The notes under the pieces are model-generated. The model saw only the letters and a list, made by a program, of their open reading frames with translations. It was not told the origin of the DNA and did no database searches. DNA of 64,000 nucleotides from Marinobacter maroccanus (GTDB lineage: Bacteria > Pseudomonadota > Gammaproteobacteria > Pseudomonadales > Oleiphilaceae): assembly GCF_002933275.1 (NCBI RefSeq), contig NZ_PSSX01000013.1:1-64000 (forward strand), in the 5' to 3' direction. Each line of letters begins with the position of its first letter. The stretch's first letter is position 1. Positions 25,151 through 34,747 of the stretch are shown here, piece after piece. The translations under genes were made by a program, and so were the position numbers.

Positions 25151-26535
25151 AGTTCGTCTCCGGTGAGCCCCAGTTTCTGCATCCTTCTTTTCAATGCATG
25201 TCTTGATATTCCGAGAGAATTTGCGGCATCGCCTTTTCGGCCGTTGGACTGAGCCAATGCGTCCAAAATACACTGAGCTTCCCGTTTTGCGATTTCACTG
25301 GTCAACGAACCATGTCTTTCGTTGCGCTCAGAATCATTATCCGCAATGGAAGTTTCTATTTGAGGAGCCGCCTCGATAATTTCAGGGGGTAGCCGATCGA
25401 CACTGATGCTCTCACCAGCATGCAATATGGTCAGTCTCTCGATGGTATTGCGGAGTTCCCTGATATTTCCCGGCCAATCGTAATTACAGAGTTTGGTGAG
25501 AGTTTCCGGTGTAAGGTTGATCGGCTTGCAGCCTTCTTGCGCTGCAAGTTCTGTCGCGAAATTCGATGCGAGAACGGGGATATCATCCTTGCGCTCATCG
25601 AGAGACGGAATGGTCAGTGGCATAACGTTTAGACGGTAGAACAGGTCCTCACGAAATGTTCCTGCTTGAGCCTCAGTCTGCAAATCCCTGTTGCTGGCAG
25701 CTATAACACGTAGATCGGCATCAATTTCTTTCTGACCGCCGACCGCGCGGAAACGGTGGGTTTCGAGGAAGGTTAATAGCTTTGCCTGGAGAGGTAACGG
25801 CAACTCGCCAATCTCATCCAGGAACAGAGTGCCCCCGTTGGCTAGCTCAACTAAGCCAGTTCGGCGCTTATCGGCACCAGTGTATGCTCCTTTTTCCGCG
25901 CCAAACAGTTCGGCTTCTAGCAGGTTTTCTGGTAGCGAAGCGCAATTTACCGACACGAAAGGCGCGGCTTTGTCTTTCGTGGCGTGCAAAGCTTTAGCAA
26001 TGAGAGTTTTCCCGCTGCCTGATGGTCCCTGGAGAAGTATGGTGCGCGCTGAGCTTTTCCCGATGCGCTCGACCTGATCGAGTAGCTTGCGCATGGCGGA
26101 GGAGCGGCCAACTAGGCCGTGGACGTTAGCTTCCCGCTCTCTCCGATAGACCACTTCCTCTGTGAGCTGGCGATGCTTGTGATTGCGTTGAATTAAAAGA
26201 ATCAGTTCGTCCAGGTCGAACGGCTTAGTGATGTAATCTTGTGCGCCTTTTTTCACTGCCTCGACAGCTGCACGAGTATCGCCATGGGCCGAAATCATGA
26301 TCGTGATGGGTGGAGCCGGGAGTGCCTGGAGTTTGTCGAGAACCTCAAAACCAGACTGGTCAGGTAATTTCAGATCGAGCAAGACTACGTCGGGTGTTCG
26401 TTTTTCGATCTCGGCGAGTCCGCTATTACCATCATAGGCGGCAAAAACCGTCATTTCTTCTTCTTCGAGCGAAAACATCAGACTGGTAACAAGATTCTTC
26501 TCGTCATCGATGATGAGGACGGTTGGCTGTCTCAT
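25147..26535 (-). CDS. Sigma-54-dependent response regulator (NtrC family)
   Basis: A 462-residue activator. Receiver domain 1-120 with phospho-acceptor Asp54 (VVLLDLKLPDQSG). AAA+ domain about 140-370 with Walker A GPSGSGKT, a GAYTGA loop (the sigma-54 contact, usually GAFTGA), Walker B GGTLFLDEIGEL and REDLFYRLNVMPL. A Fis-type helix-turn-helix closes the protein (KGDAANSLGISRHALKRRM). Its start shares a base with the kinase stop (TAATG). The palindromes at 23812 and 23846 and the -24/-12 promoter beyond are its natural targets, which would make the importer and dehydrogenase genes inducible. Confidence 0.95.
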   Translation of the reverse strand: MRQPTVLIIDDEKNLVTSLMFSLEEEEMTVFAAYDGNSGLAEIEKRTPDVVLLDLKLPDQSGFEVLDKLQALPAPPITIMISAHGDTRAAVEAVKKGAQDYITKPFDLDELILLIQRNHKHRQLTEEVVYRREREANVHGLVGRSSAMRKLLDQVERIGKSSARTILLQGPSGSGKTLIAKALHATKDKAAPFVSVNCASLPENLLEAELFGAEKGAYTGADKRRTGLVELANGGTLFLDEIGELPLPLQAKLLTFLETHRFRAVGGQKEIDADLRVIAASNRDLQTEAQAGTFREDLFYRLNVMPLTIPSLDERKDDIPVLASNFATELAAQEGCKPINLTPETLTKLCNYDWPGNIRELRNTIERLTILHAGESISVDRLPPEIIEAAPQIETSIADNDSERNERHGSLTSEIAKREAQCILDALAQSNGRKGDAANSLGISRHALKRRMQKLGLTGDEL

Positions 26536-28274
26536 TAAACTGATCCTCGGCTCTCGTTGTTCAAATAAAGTGGTAGTTTCAGAGTTACTTTTAGGCCCTC
26601 GCCAGAAACGCTTTGGAAACGAAGGTTACCTTGATTGGCTTGCGCGAGCTGCCTGCAAATGGCCAAACCGAGGCCGGTGCCGTTGGTTTTCGTTGTGAAG
26701 AAAGGCTCTGTCAGATGGCTCAGGTGGTCCGCGCTTACGCCGGGGCCGTTATCGCTGACGGAAACATAAACTGCCAAGCCTTGCTGCCTGGTTCGTATGG
26801 TAACCCGACCGCCAATACCTTCCATTGCCTGAATCGCGTTCATCACCAGATTCATAACGATCTGGCGGACCTGTGAAGAGTCGGCCCAGGCGTAAACAGG
26901 TTCGTGCTCAACTTGCACCAACTCAATTCCATGGCGATGCGCCACTGCATCCGCGAGAATCTTCACTGTTTCGACAACGTCGATAATATTGACCTTGCTG
27001 GCCTTGGCTTCTCTCGGGCGAGCGTAATCCAAGAGCAGTTGGACAACGTCGTTTACTCGGTCGATCTCATGGTCAACTGATTCCATTAATTTTTGGCGTT
27101 TGGGATCCGTCTCCTTCCGAGATAGGGCCTGAATTGTAGTCTTTATGGTTGCGAGAGGATTTCTAATCTCGTGTGCAACGCCCGCAGAGAATTGCCCGAG
27201 TATGGCACGACGCTCAACGTCGACCATGCTCTTCACTAGCCGCCTAAGACGAAGACGCATACGTTCAAGGGCGAAAGCCAGATAGCCGATTTCTGCGGTA
27301 CCCTCCGTGTGTAGCGGTGTATCAAAATCTCCTCCAGCAACCCTGTCAGCTCCCTCAATCAAAGGCGTAACCTGTTTTTCCAATCTTTTAGAGAGGTGAC
27401 GGGACAGCAGAATAACGGCCAAAGCTGCTGCAGAGGCCAGAAGGATTAACCCGAATCTCGCCGACTCCAAGGGGCCTAGCAGAGGGTCGCCGAGCCATTG
27501 AAGGCGTATATGCCAGCCCTCGATGAAATCATTTGAGTTGATGTCCTTGGCCGATTGGGAGGTGTTTCCAGGTATGTTTCCTACGGCAGTAATCGGTACT
27601 TTTTGGGGCGTAACGACAAGAGGACTTTGCAAGCCTGTGAGGCTTAGGTCCTTCACCTGATCGGTAAGGCTCGCCAGGCGGACAACCAGGCCGACCCAGG
27701 CATCTGGGGCCGGATTAAGCCCTGTGGGACTCAGTCTGAGAATAAACCAACCGGGCCGACTATCGGTTGGGAGGGCAGGACCTATTATCTCTCCGGTGGC
27801 AAATGGAGTGAGAGGCAGCCCGTCTAACTCCACTTGATCCAGCAACGTCTGGGTTAGGTACCATAGAGGCAACTCGAATCTAGATGGTTTGACCACAACC
27901 CCATACAGATGAGGACTATCGAGAGCCTGGCGAAGCTGTGCCATTACCTCCGCACTTGGCTCCTCATTGGGGCTGGCCGTAGTTAACCATTCGAAAACCT
28001 CAGGTATGTCGGCAAGAGCCTCAAGCTCATAGATTCGTTCTTGAAGAAAAGTTCTTAAGAGATTCTCCGCACCAGCAAGTCGAGCGTTCGTCCGGCTTTC
28101 TGTCACTTTTTCCAGTGCTTTCACATATTGTGTGTCATACATGAACGCCAGGACAACAAGCGGCACCAGAGCGATCAAAAGTGCACTGAACAGATATCGC
28201 CTTGCTAGACCATTCCGACGGAGGACCTTCAATCGAGGTGGGGTAGAGGCATCATGTTTTATTATGCTTTTCAT
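26535..28274 (-). CDS. Membrane sensor histidine kinase
   Basis: A 579-residue kinase, first gene of the regulatory operon. Transmembrane helix 1 lies at about 27-47 and helix 2 at about 272-292, enclosing a 225-residue periplasmic sensor of unrecognised fold that may meet the co-encoded binding protein. A HAMP segment follows (about 293-345), then the H-box with His368 (AGVAHEIRNPLATIKTT), N-box (VMNLVMNAIQAM), G1 (SDNGPGVS) and G2 (GTGLGLAICRQLA). All catalytic motifs are intact. The cognate regulator follows with a one-base overlap. Confidence 0.93.
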   Translation of the reverse strand: MKSIIKHDASTPPRLKVLRRNGLARRYLFSALLIALVPLVVLAFMYDTQYVKALEKVTESRTNARLAGAENLLRTFLQERIYELEALADIPEVFEWLTTASPNEEPSAEVMAQLRQALDSPHLYGVVVKPSRFELPLWYLTQTLLDQVELDGLPLTPFATGEIIGPALPTDSRPGWFILRLSPTGLNPAPDAWVGLVVRLASLTDQVKDLSLTGLQSPLVVTPQKVPITAVGNIPGNTSQSAKDINSNDFIEGWHIRLQWLGDPLLGPLESARFGLILLASAAALAVILLSRHLSKRLEKQVTPLIEGADRVAGGDFDTPLHTEGTAEIGYLAFALERMRLRLRRLVKSMVDVERRAILGQFSAGVAHEIRNPLATIKTTIQALSRKETDPKRQKLMESVDHEIDRVNDVVQLLLDYARPREAKASKVNIIDVVETVKILADAVAHRHGIELVQVEHEPVYAWADSSQVRQIVMNLVMNAIQAMEGIGGRVTIRTRQQGLAVYVSVSDNGPGVSADHLSHLTEPFFTTKTNGTGLGLAICRQLAQANQGNLRFQSVSGEGLKVTLKLPLYLNNESRGSV

Positions 28275-28345
28275 GGGGCGATCATATAGGGAGTTGGTTG
28301 GCCATGGAATATTTCCTATCTAAGATTGAGTCTTTAGGGGACGGG

Positions 28346-29094
28346 TAGAACCCGAGTGGAGCGCCTTGAGAGTATTTTCGACGTGATCCATCCTGACGAT
28401 CTTGAAGTGGTCAGGGATACGATCGAGTACTCCAATGAATCACTTTGCGAATGGGGCTGTGATTATCGGGTACCAATAGACGGGAAATCGAAGTGGATGA
28501 GGGGTATTACTCAGCCTGAACGTGAAGCGGATGGAGCGGTCACCTGGAACGAAATGGTAATCAGTATTGACGATCAGAAAAACTGGAACAAGAGCTCCAA
28601 CATCTCTCGACCATTGATGAGCTCACGGGCGCAGACAATCGCCGGCATGTTCTTGCGGAGTTTGAGCCCCACCTGGCCAATTATATCCGATATGGCAGCG
28701 CCTTCTCCCTGATCTCCATGGATATTGATCACTTTAAGGCCGTAAACGATAGCTATGGACATCTTGTGGGAGATGACGTTCTGAAGCGCTTCTCGGAAAT
28801 CGTTTCGGAACGGATCAGGAGAACAGATATTTTTGCAAGAACCGGCGGGGAAGAGTTCTTGATTTTGATGCCGCACACGACACGGCAATTTCAGATGCTC
28901 ATATTCTGGCAGAGGGACTTGGAGAAACGCTGGAGGCCCTCAGGTTCGAAGCTGCCGATAACGAACATATCCAGATTACTATCAGCGCCGGAATTGTAGG
29001 TTGCCACAGTCGAGAAGTTTCAGAAATATCTGAGTTGCTGGCGCTGTGCGATCAATCTCTTTACGAGGCGAAGAGGGCAGGTCGACCTCATAAT
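28346..29094 (+). pseudogene. Decayed PAS-GGDEF gene, paralogue of the gene at 58222-59496
   Basis: This plus-strand stretch encodes, over three frames, the second PAS and the GGDEF domain of the intact cyclase at 58222-59496. Matching blocks include ESIFDVIHPDDLEVVRDTIE, then MDIDHFKAVNDSYGHLVGDD and TDIFARTGGEEFLILMPHT, and finally LCDQSLYEAKRAGR. The 5' part (first PAS and start codon) is missing. One base is lost in an A run near 28577-28581, and a small insertion near 28875-28890 shifts the frame after MPHT. It begins 70 bases past the kinase start, on the opposite strand, and cannot yield a working enzyme. Confidence 0.9.
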
Positions 29095-29151
29095 CTGACG
29101 AGGTCGAAATCTGTGACAAATCATCTTGACAAACTGGCGTGGTGTATTGAG

Positions 29152-29175
29152 GGGAGGTGGTCAATGCCACCTCCC
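29152..29175. terminator. Strong inverted repeat after the lipoprotein gene
   Basis: GGGAGGTGG (29152-29160) and CCACCTCCC (29167-29175) form a perfect 9-bp stem with a six-base loop, 15 bases past the lipoprotein stop on the minus strand. No T tract follows on either strand, so it may act as an mRNA end stabiliser or a weak terminator between the facing genes. Confidence 0.5.
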
Positions 29176-29190
29176 TCGCTAGAGGTGCTC

Positions 29191-31212
29191 TCAGGGCAGC
29201 TCTACAAGAACGACCAGCCCCAGTTCATTAAACGAAGCTCCTGAACCAGCGCCATCTGCGTCAAATGAGGTGCGTAGCAGTCCCAGTGAGCCATCTGCGC
29301 TCATGAAGCCGTCCATGGAAGTTACACCGTCGCCGCCACTGGCTTGCGGAGCGGTCAGGTTCAACGAGCCAGTACCGTCAAGACTCACCGTCAGATCGTT
29401 TTCCAGAGGGAAGTTTTCTACCCCCACCTCGGAGGCCAGGCTTCCTGACTTGACGACAGAACTGTACTTGGCGTCAATACTGGCCGATTCATTACTGGCA
29501 AAGCTCAGCGTGGAGTCGAAACCGGTGTAATTCAGATAGATACTTCCGTCATTTTCGAAGGTTACTGACAGCAAGAAGACCCGATACGTCCGGTCTGTCA
29601 GGTCAGGAGCTGTTCCGTTTGGGAGCTTGACCATCAGAGAGTGGTTGAACTCGGCAAAGTCGGTTCCATCATCCGGGTTGGTTCCATTGAAATTGGGCAC
29701 CGCTACAAAATCAAAGGTGTCGTTGACAAAGCCATTGGCCGCACCGCCACCAATGGCGCTGATGGTGCCGTCGGCCTCCAGCGTTACACTGCCCGAGTCG
29801 TCACCGGCTGTGCCCTCAAGATTGGTCATGTTACCGGTTGCATCACGGAAAATTTCGAACAGAGAGCCACCGGTGACAACAAAGTTGCCCGAACCGTCAA
29901 AATTGACTGTGCTGGTCTCACTTTCCACGCGGATACCAGATCCTTCTCCGAGATATGTGAGCAGGCTGACCAGGCCGAAGTCACCACTTAGATCACTGGC
30001 TGTGGCATTCTCGGGGAGTCGGGCGAAGTACTCCAGTGATCGCAGAATTTCGTCGCCGTCCTTCTGGTTAGGGTCAATGGCGTCTTTTTGACCGTCGTTG
30101 TTGGTGTCGACGGTGCGGTAACGGACGACCGCTTCCTGCGCCAGCAGGAAGAACAGATTATTCGACGTGTTCTTTTGCAGACGATAGGTAACTGGCGGAA
30201 AGCGGAAACCAAAATCGCCATCGATTTCTTCTTCGAATTCGCCCTCTAATGTGAGAACGCCATTGTTGGTATATGTCGCAACGAAAGATTCGGATTCGTT
30301 GACATCTGGCTCCGGGAAGTAATTAACCCATGGAGTACCGTCATCGGCTCCGACAAAGTTGGCGTAAGCAGAGTATCCAACGTCGAGTGTTACCCCGACT
30401 TCTCCCTCTCCATTATCCGAGAAAGAAAAGCTATCTCCATAAATATCCATGGCGAATGTGCCATAGCCCTGGCCGTCGGAATCATGCAGCCCCAGGTTGA
30501 GTGCAGAACTTCGGAAATCCCCAGCGATCTCGGTCACGTCACCTTCCGGCGTCGAGATCAAGTCCACCTGACCTTCCACAAAGTCACCCAGCTGGGAATC
30601 CAGTGTAGCCAACATGTTCGTCAGATCGGCTTCTGCAGTCAGGTCGAATTGCTCTGCCTGCCCCTGCAGTTTGACAACCTTGTCGGTCTCCAGGGTTTCA
30701 AGATTTGCCCCCTGCTCGATAAATTTCTGCAGGATAAATTCGGAAATCGGGTCAATGTCCACATCCTGCTCAACAACCTGTGCTCGCAACTGGTTATTGT
30801 TACTGCCCGTAATCCGGACAATCAGGTTGCCTGCCAGACTCGTTCCCGCGGGGACGTTTAACGTGTAGTCCCCCGTAATCGAGGTGGTTGTGCGCGCCAG
30901 CACTTCGCCAACCTGATTACCGTCGTTGTCGACACGAATCAGCTCGACATCGGCTCCCTCAACTGGCTCCAAGCCAGTAATGGAAGCCGCAGCAGAAGGA
31001 ATGAAAAACTCGGCCGCTAACTGAAATGGGGACACAGGTTCAAACTGTGCCACCATGCCGCCGGGAGCTGAGACCGTTCCGCCTACTTCTGTCCCCTCTG
31101 TTTCCGGTGTTACGTCGGTTGAGGAACCACTGCTCGATGAACCACCACAGCCGGCCAGAGTCAGACTGGCCGTAATCGCCGAGAGCAAACCTAACTGCTT
31201 GAATGAATGCAT
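29191..31212 (-). CDS. Large surface lipoprotein of unknown function
   Basis: A 673-residue protein with a lipoprotein signal (SLTLAGCGGSSSSGSS; Cys22 lipidated) followed by the Ser/Gly-rich tether common in outer-membrane lipoproteins of marine gammaproteobacteria. Residues about 85-135 read like a carboxypeptidase-regulatory/peptidase-associated beta domain (VGEVLARTTTSITGDYTLNV). The remainder is acidic and beta-rich, with repeated short DGSG-type turns (VNFDGSGNFVVTGG; VSLDGTGSLNLT) and a calcium-type run VDTNNDGQKDAIDPNQKDGD. AAAGG lies 9 bases before the ATG. It lies downstream of a NarL-type two-component pair on the same strand but 118 bases away, so it may be that system's target. 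Confidence 0.75.
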   Translation of the reverse strand: MHSFKQLGLLSAITASLTLAGCGGSSSSGSSTDVTPETEGTEVGGTVSAPGGMVAQFEPVSPFQLAAEFFIPSAAASITGLEPVEGADVELIRVDNDGNQVGEVLARTTTSITGDYTLNVPAGTSLAGNLIVRITGSNNNQLRAQVVEQDVDIDPISEFILQKFIEQGANLETLETDKVVKLQGQAEQFDLTAEADLTNMLATLDSQLGDFVEGQVDLISTPEGDVTEIAGDFRSSALNLGLHDSDGQGYGTFAMDIYGDSFSFSDNGEGEVGVTLDVGYSAYANFVGADDGTPWVNYFPEPDVNESESFVATYTNNGVLTLEGEFEEEIDGDFGFRFPPVTYRLQKNTSNNLFFLLAQEAVVRYRTVDTNNDGQKDAIDPNQKDGDEILRSLEYFARLPENATASDLSGDFGLVSLLTYLGEGSGIRVESETSTVNFDGSGNFVVTGGSLFEIFRDATGNMTNLEGTAGDDSGSVTLEADGTISAIGGGAANGFVNDTFDFVAVPNFNGTNPDDGTDFAEFNHSLMVKLPNGTAPDLTDRTYRVFLLSVTFENDGSIYLNYTGFDSTLSFASNESASIDAKYSSVVKSGSLASEVGVENFPLENDLTVSLDGTGSLNLTAPQASGGDGVTSMDGFMSADGSLGLLRTSFDADGAGSGASFNELGLVVLVELP

Positions 31213-31330
31213 ATCGATTAACCTTTGATGTTATTGGTTTGGTGCAGGGTTACTATGGCAAAGCTGGCCGGTAGCGGAATCCCCTGAACTGGGGATAGAC
31301 CGGGATATTTGGAACAAAGATCGGGCCCAA

Positions 31331-32002
31331 TTAGGAGTTCGGATCGTAAAGCCCGAGGCGGATGGCTTCCCGAACCGCCTCGGCTCGGGCACTAATTCCG
31401 AGCTTGGCATACAGGTTTTTCACATGCCGAGCAGCAGTGTGGTAACTGACGCCTAAGATCTGCGCGGTTTGGGCAATAGTGTGACCGGCCGCAATTCGGG
31501 TCAGGGTTTCCTGCTCACGAGGGCTGAGCAGATGCACAGCAGAAGAGCTCGGGACCTTTTCTGGTTCATTGCCGACGCCGTTATGCTTGAAGTAGCGGAT
31601 CATACGACGAGCAACCTGAGCGGAAAGCGGTGGCGAGCCTTCATTAACCCCAGTTTTGAGAGCCTGAGCTATGGAGGCCTTGGGCTCATCTTTCAAAAGG
31701 TAACCACTTGCTCCGGCGTGAATAGCAGGGAATAGGTGAATATCGTCGTCATAAATAGTTGTGACAACCTGATAAGCCGAGGGATGGCGACTGTGGCAAC
31801 TGCGTATGAAGTCAACACCTGTGCCGTCCGGAAGCTTCAGGTCCACGAGGCAAAGGTCCGGCGCGTGCTTAGCTATCCAGTGAAGCGAGTTGTCCAGCGT
31901 GTTACAGCAGCTAACCTCAGCGTCAGGGAATGCCAACAGTACGGCCTCACGCAACCATCGCTGTGCGTCTTTTAGATCTTCAATTATCAGTACATGTCTC
32001 AC
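31331..32002 (-). CDS. NarL/LuxR-type response regulator
   Basis: A 223-residue regulator. GTG 32002 is preferred over an upstream in-frame start because it overlaps the kinase stop by four bases (GTGA) and follows GGAGAGG. The receiver domain occupies 1-120 with phospho-acceptor Asp54 (CLVDLKLPDGTG), and the LuxR-type helix-turn-helix occupies about 155-215 (LSPREQETLTRIAAGHTIAQ, then ILGVSYHTAARHVKNLYAKL). The receiver carries GYLLKDEP, the usual K motif of this class. It forms a two-component system with the kinase upstream. Confidence 0.93.
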   Translation of the reverse strand: MRHVLIIEDLKDAQRWLREAVLLAFPDAEVSCCNTLDNSLHWIAKHAPDLCLVDLKLPDGTGVDFIRSCHSRHPSAYQVVTTIYDDDIHLFPAIHAGASGYLLKDEPKASIAQALKTGVNEGSPPLSAQVARRMIRYFKHNGVGNEPEKVPSSSAVHLLSPREQETLTRIAAGHTIAQTAQILGVSYHTAARHVKNLYAKLGISARAEAVREAIRLGLYDPNS

Positions 32003-34185
32003 GGTTGCGCCTCTCCTTGCTCCGGGATCAGGCATCTGACACCAGCCCCACCGTTGATCGGACTATAAAGTGCCATCTGGCCTCTCAACTCCTCACAGCG
32101 CTCCCGGATACTGTACAGACCAATCCCCAGATGCGAGTAAGTCATATCGGGCGGCCAGCCAATGCCATCATCTGATGTATCGAGCACTAAGTATTCTGTG
32201 AACTTGTCCAGCCTGATCGTGATGCGAGATGCTTTAGCATGGCGTAATGTGTTACTGAGAAATTCGCGGACGATGCTCGTTAGATTCCGGTCAGTACGGG
32301 GTGTAAAAATCATGTTGGATGCTTGCGGTGAAAGGGACATATCCAGTTCTACCCCGAACAGTTCACAGCGCTCTCTGGCTTCGCTGTGCCACCGTGAAAA
32401 ACTTTGATCCAGCGTTACCGTCTGTTTTTGCAGACCTTGGATAACATCTCTTAATTCGTGAAGACACTCCCTAGCAAGGATAGCTAGTTCCGAATCCTCC
32501 GTACGGTAAATGATCGAAAGTAGGCGCGCTCCCACATCATCGTGGAGGTCACGAGCAACCCTTTCCCTTTCCGTCCGGACTCCTTGCCGAAAAGATTCCC
32601 GGTATTGTTGAACATAGCTGAACAGAGTCATCGCCTGCCTGGTAAACTGGACGTCTTCACGGTCGAACAGCCGGTGCCCGTGATTCGCGTAGCTCAGCTC
32701 CAGGCTGGATCCCTCTCCAATTAAAGGCACTCGAAGACGCAGGCCATCATCCAGAAGGCAGGGATCTTTACAGAACAGACTTTTTCGGCGGGTATGTAGC
32801 GGGTTGAAGGAACGCTGCATCGCGGATTTCCACTGTTGCTCCACACTGTGATGGGCATCGAAAGCGTGACTGATCATCCTCGACAACTGTTCCCAGAGGT
32901 CTTCCCGACGTGACGATGGCAGTAGTTTGCTGAGGAGCACCTGGCGTAGTGGAAAGTAGATCCAGCCAACGATAATCACGCTGATAACCAGACTCAAAGC
33001 GTGCTGCAAATTCAGCCAGACCAGCAGAATGCCATCCAGAAGCAGTATCAGTATCCCGCAAGCAAACCAGAACCAGGCCATAAGAATCCAGCGGTCCAGA
33101 TCGAACAGTCGATAGCGGACAATGCCGAGCGCAATACCCAGGTAGGTAAGAACAAATAGGCCCCAGGCATACTGTTGGTGAATTAGCGAAGGTTTGCTCA
33201 CCAGTTGCGGGGCAATCACCAGTCCCAGGTATCCGATGACGCCGCTGAACCAGGCATAGACAAACCATTTCAATCTCGCCCGTTCAACCGGTTCAAAGCG
33301 GGTACGCCGCCATTGGATGACCGCCAGAACGATATCAGTGACGGCCCATGCCAACAGTGTCACGCGGGCCAGTAGGTCTAGGCTGTCCAGCCATTGGCCC
33401 CAATTGGCAGCGAGAATCAGGGCGACCAAAGCGTACATAAGACGCTCGAAACGAAAGGCACTGATCCGGGTTGGATAATACCAAAGTAACGTCGTACCGG
33501 CGCCCGCAAAAAGCATGGCGCCGAACTGGTTCGCGCGAGATAAACTCAGGAAAAGGTCAGCGGGGAACGCCAGTGAGCGCGTGGTGTAGATAGCACTGGC
33601 AATGATGGCAATAGCGATCCCAAGGCCAGCCATGGTGTAAAAGAAAGGACCTCGCTCATGTCTGGCAAAGGCCCATGCAGCGATCCCCATCCAGAGGATG
33701 GCAAGACCACACATCGTTTGGTACCAGAAGCTTACTGGCAAATCGCTAGGGCGGGTGTTCCGAGGTACCGAAACAGTGATCCACTCTGGCTCGTAATTGA
33801 TTAGCCTTTCATCATAGTTCCGCTGGACAGCGAATGAGAAATTGCCCTGACTAATGATGGACCAGATCACGCCCTGGCGTTCAAAAAAACGGTTGTAGGG
33901 ACCGAAGTGGCTGCTGTCGTCTGGTTCGAGCACAGCATCAAACGGTTCCAGCTGAAGTTCAAGGTTATCCCGGCTGATGGCAATAATTTCGTCACCGGGT
34001 TCAACCATGCCTGCCAAGGGAGATGACTTATGGACGCGGGTTATTCGTACCCCCTCGTGTCCAGGCTCGGTTCCAATTTCAAGGTAAGGAGCGCTAGTGG
34101 CTAGGTAAACGGCAGTAAGCAGAAGAGCTAGCCCAATAACAATGCCTGCAGACAGAATTCGCGAAGGTGGCCACTGTCTAGACAT
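31999..34185 (-). CDS. Multi-pass sensor histidine kinase with PDZ-like domain (NarL-type kinase core)
   Basis: A 728-residue kinase. Helix 1 lies at about 10-30. A periplasmic segment follows with a PDZ-like core (VRITRVHKSSPLAGMVEPGD then EIIAIS) and a 50-residue extension. About eight further hydrophobic segments span roughly 150-425. The cytoplasmic part has a GAF-like stretch and a HisKA_3 dimerisation domain with ERERVARDLHDDVGARLLS (phospho-accepting His) and a HATPase with a SDDGIGWPPDM G-box. PDZ domains bind C-terminal peptides, so the input may be a protein or peptide in the envelope. The stop overlaps the regulator's start by four bases. Confidence 0.88.
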   Translation of the reverse strand: MSRQWPPSRILSAGIVIGLALLLTAVYLATSAPYLEIGTEPGHEGVRITRVHKSSPLAGMVEPGDEIIAISRDNLELQLEPFDAVLEPDDSSHFGPYNRFFERQGVIWSIISQGNFSFAVQRNYDERLINYEPEWITVSVPRNTRPSDLPVSFWYQTMCGLAILWMGIAAWAFARHERGPFFYTMAGLGIAIAIIASAIYTTRSLAFPADLFLSLSRANQFGAMLFAGAGTTLLWYYPTRISAFRFERLMYALVALILAANWGQWLDSLDLLARVTLLAWAVTDIVLAVIQWRRTRFEPVERARLKWFVYAWFSGVIGYLGLVIAPQLVSKPSLIHQQYAWGLFVLTYLGIALGIVRYRLFDLDRWILMAWFWFACGILILLLDGILLVWLNLQHALSLVISVIIVGWIYFPLRQVLLSKLLPSSRREDLWEQLSRMISHAFDAHHSVEQQWKSAMQRSFNPLHTRRKSLFCKDPCLLDDGLRLRVPLIGEGSSLELSYANHGHRLFDREDVQFTRQAMTLFSYVQQYRESFRQGVRTERERVARDLHDDVGARLLSIIYRTEDSELAILARECLHELRDVIQGLQKQTVTLDQSFSRWHSEARERCELFGVELDMSLSPQASNMIFTPRTDRNLTSIVREFLSNTLRHAKASRITIRLDKFTEYLVLDTSDDGIGWPPDMTYSHLGIGLYSIRERCEELRGQMALYSPINGGAGVRCLIPEQGEAQP

Positions 34186-34747
34186 TGTGAGGAAAGACTC
34201 CTTGACGTTGTAAAAGGCAGCTTGCGTGAAGCGTTTCTGACATACCTAGTAAAGATACAGATGAAGCGCGATGCAACCCAGATTCAATTCTAGGGACGTT
34301 TGCGCCTTCAAATCGGCCTCTACTCGCATTAAGCGCATTTTGACGTCGGATCTCAGGCGCTTGCCAATTCCACATTCGAGGGCAACAGCGCTTCGAGGTC
34401 TTCTACTGCCTAGACTTCGGGGATGCGTTAGCAGGAGACTTGATTTATGAACAATCGAGTAAAACGCCCTATCCATCACGGCTTGCTGGAGGCCGTGGAC
34501 CTCGCCCCGCAACCTTTTTCTTCCAATGCGAGAAGGGCAATCATCTTAAACAGCGAATCTTTCGCCGCTTTGACGACCAGTTGCGATAACCCGGGAGCCG
34601 CAAACGAGGTTTTATCCAGAGCTTTCGTGAAGAAGCGTCGTCGTCGCGTGAAAACAAACAGGAAGGCCGAGAGTAGAAGATCATGTAGCGCAGAAGTTCT
34701 GGGTTAGAAAAACAAAGAAACTTAAATCAGGAATGTACCTGCCCAGC
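34186..34747. other. Intergenic stretch with one doubtful small open frame
   Basis: 562 bases between the PDZ-kinase gene and the next minus-strand operon end. A plus-strand frame at 34447-34707 has AGGAG 9 bases before its ATG and encodes 86 residues with a very basic tail (KKRRRRVKTNRK), but matches nothing I know. The remainder presumably carries the kinase promoter. No RNA gene or repeat was seen. Confidence 0.4.
34447..34707 (+). CDS. Doubtful small basic protein
   Basis: An 86-residue frame supported only by a good ribosome site (AGGAG, 9 bases before the ATG). The product is Arg/Lys-rich at the C-terminus, with no signal peptide or membrane helix and no recognised family. It may be a chance frame. 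Confidence 0.22.
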   Translation: MNNRVKRPIHHGLLEAVDLAPQPFSSNARRAIILNSESFAALTTSCDNPGAANEVLSRAFVKKRRRRVKTNRKAESRRSCSAEVLG

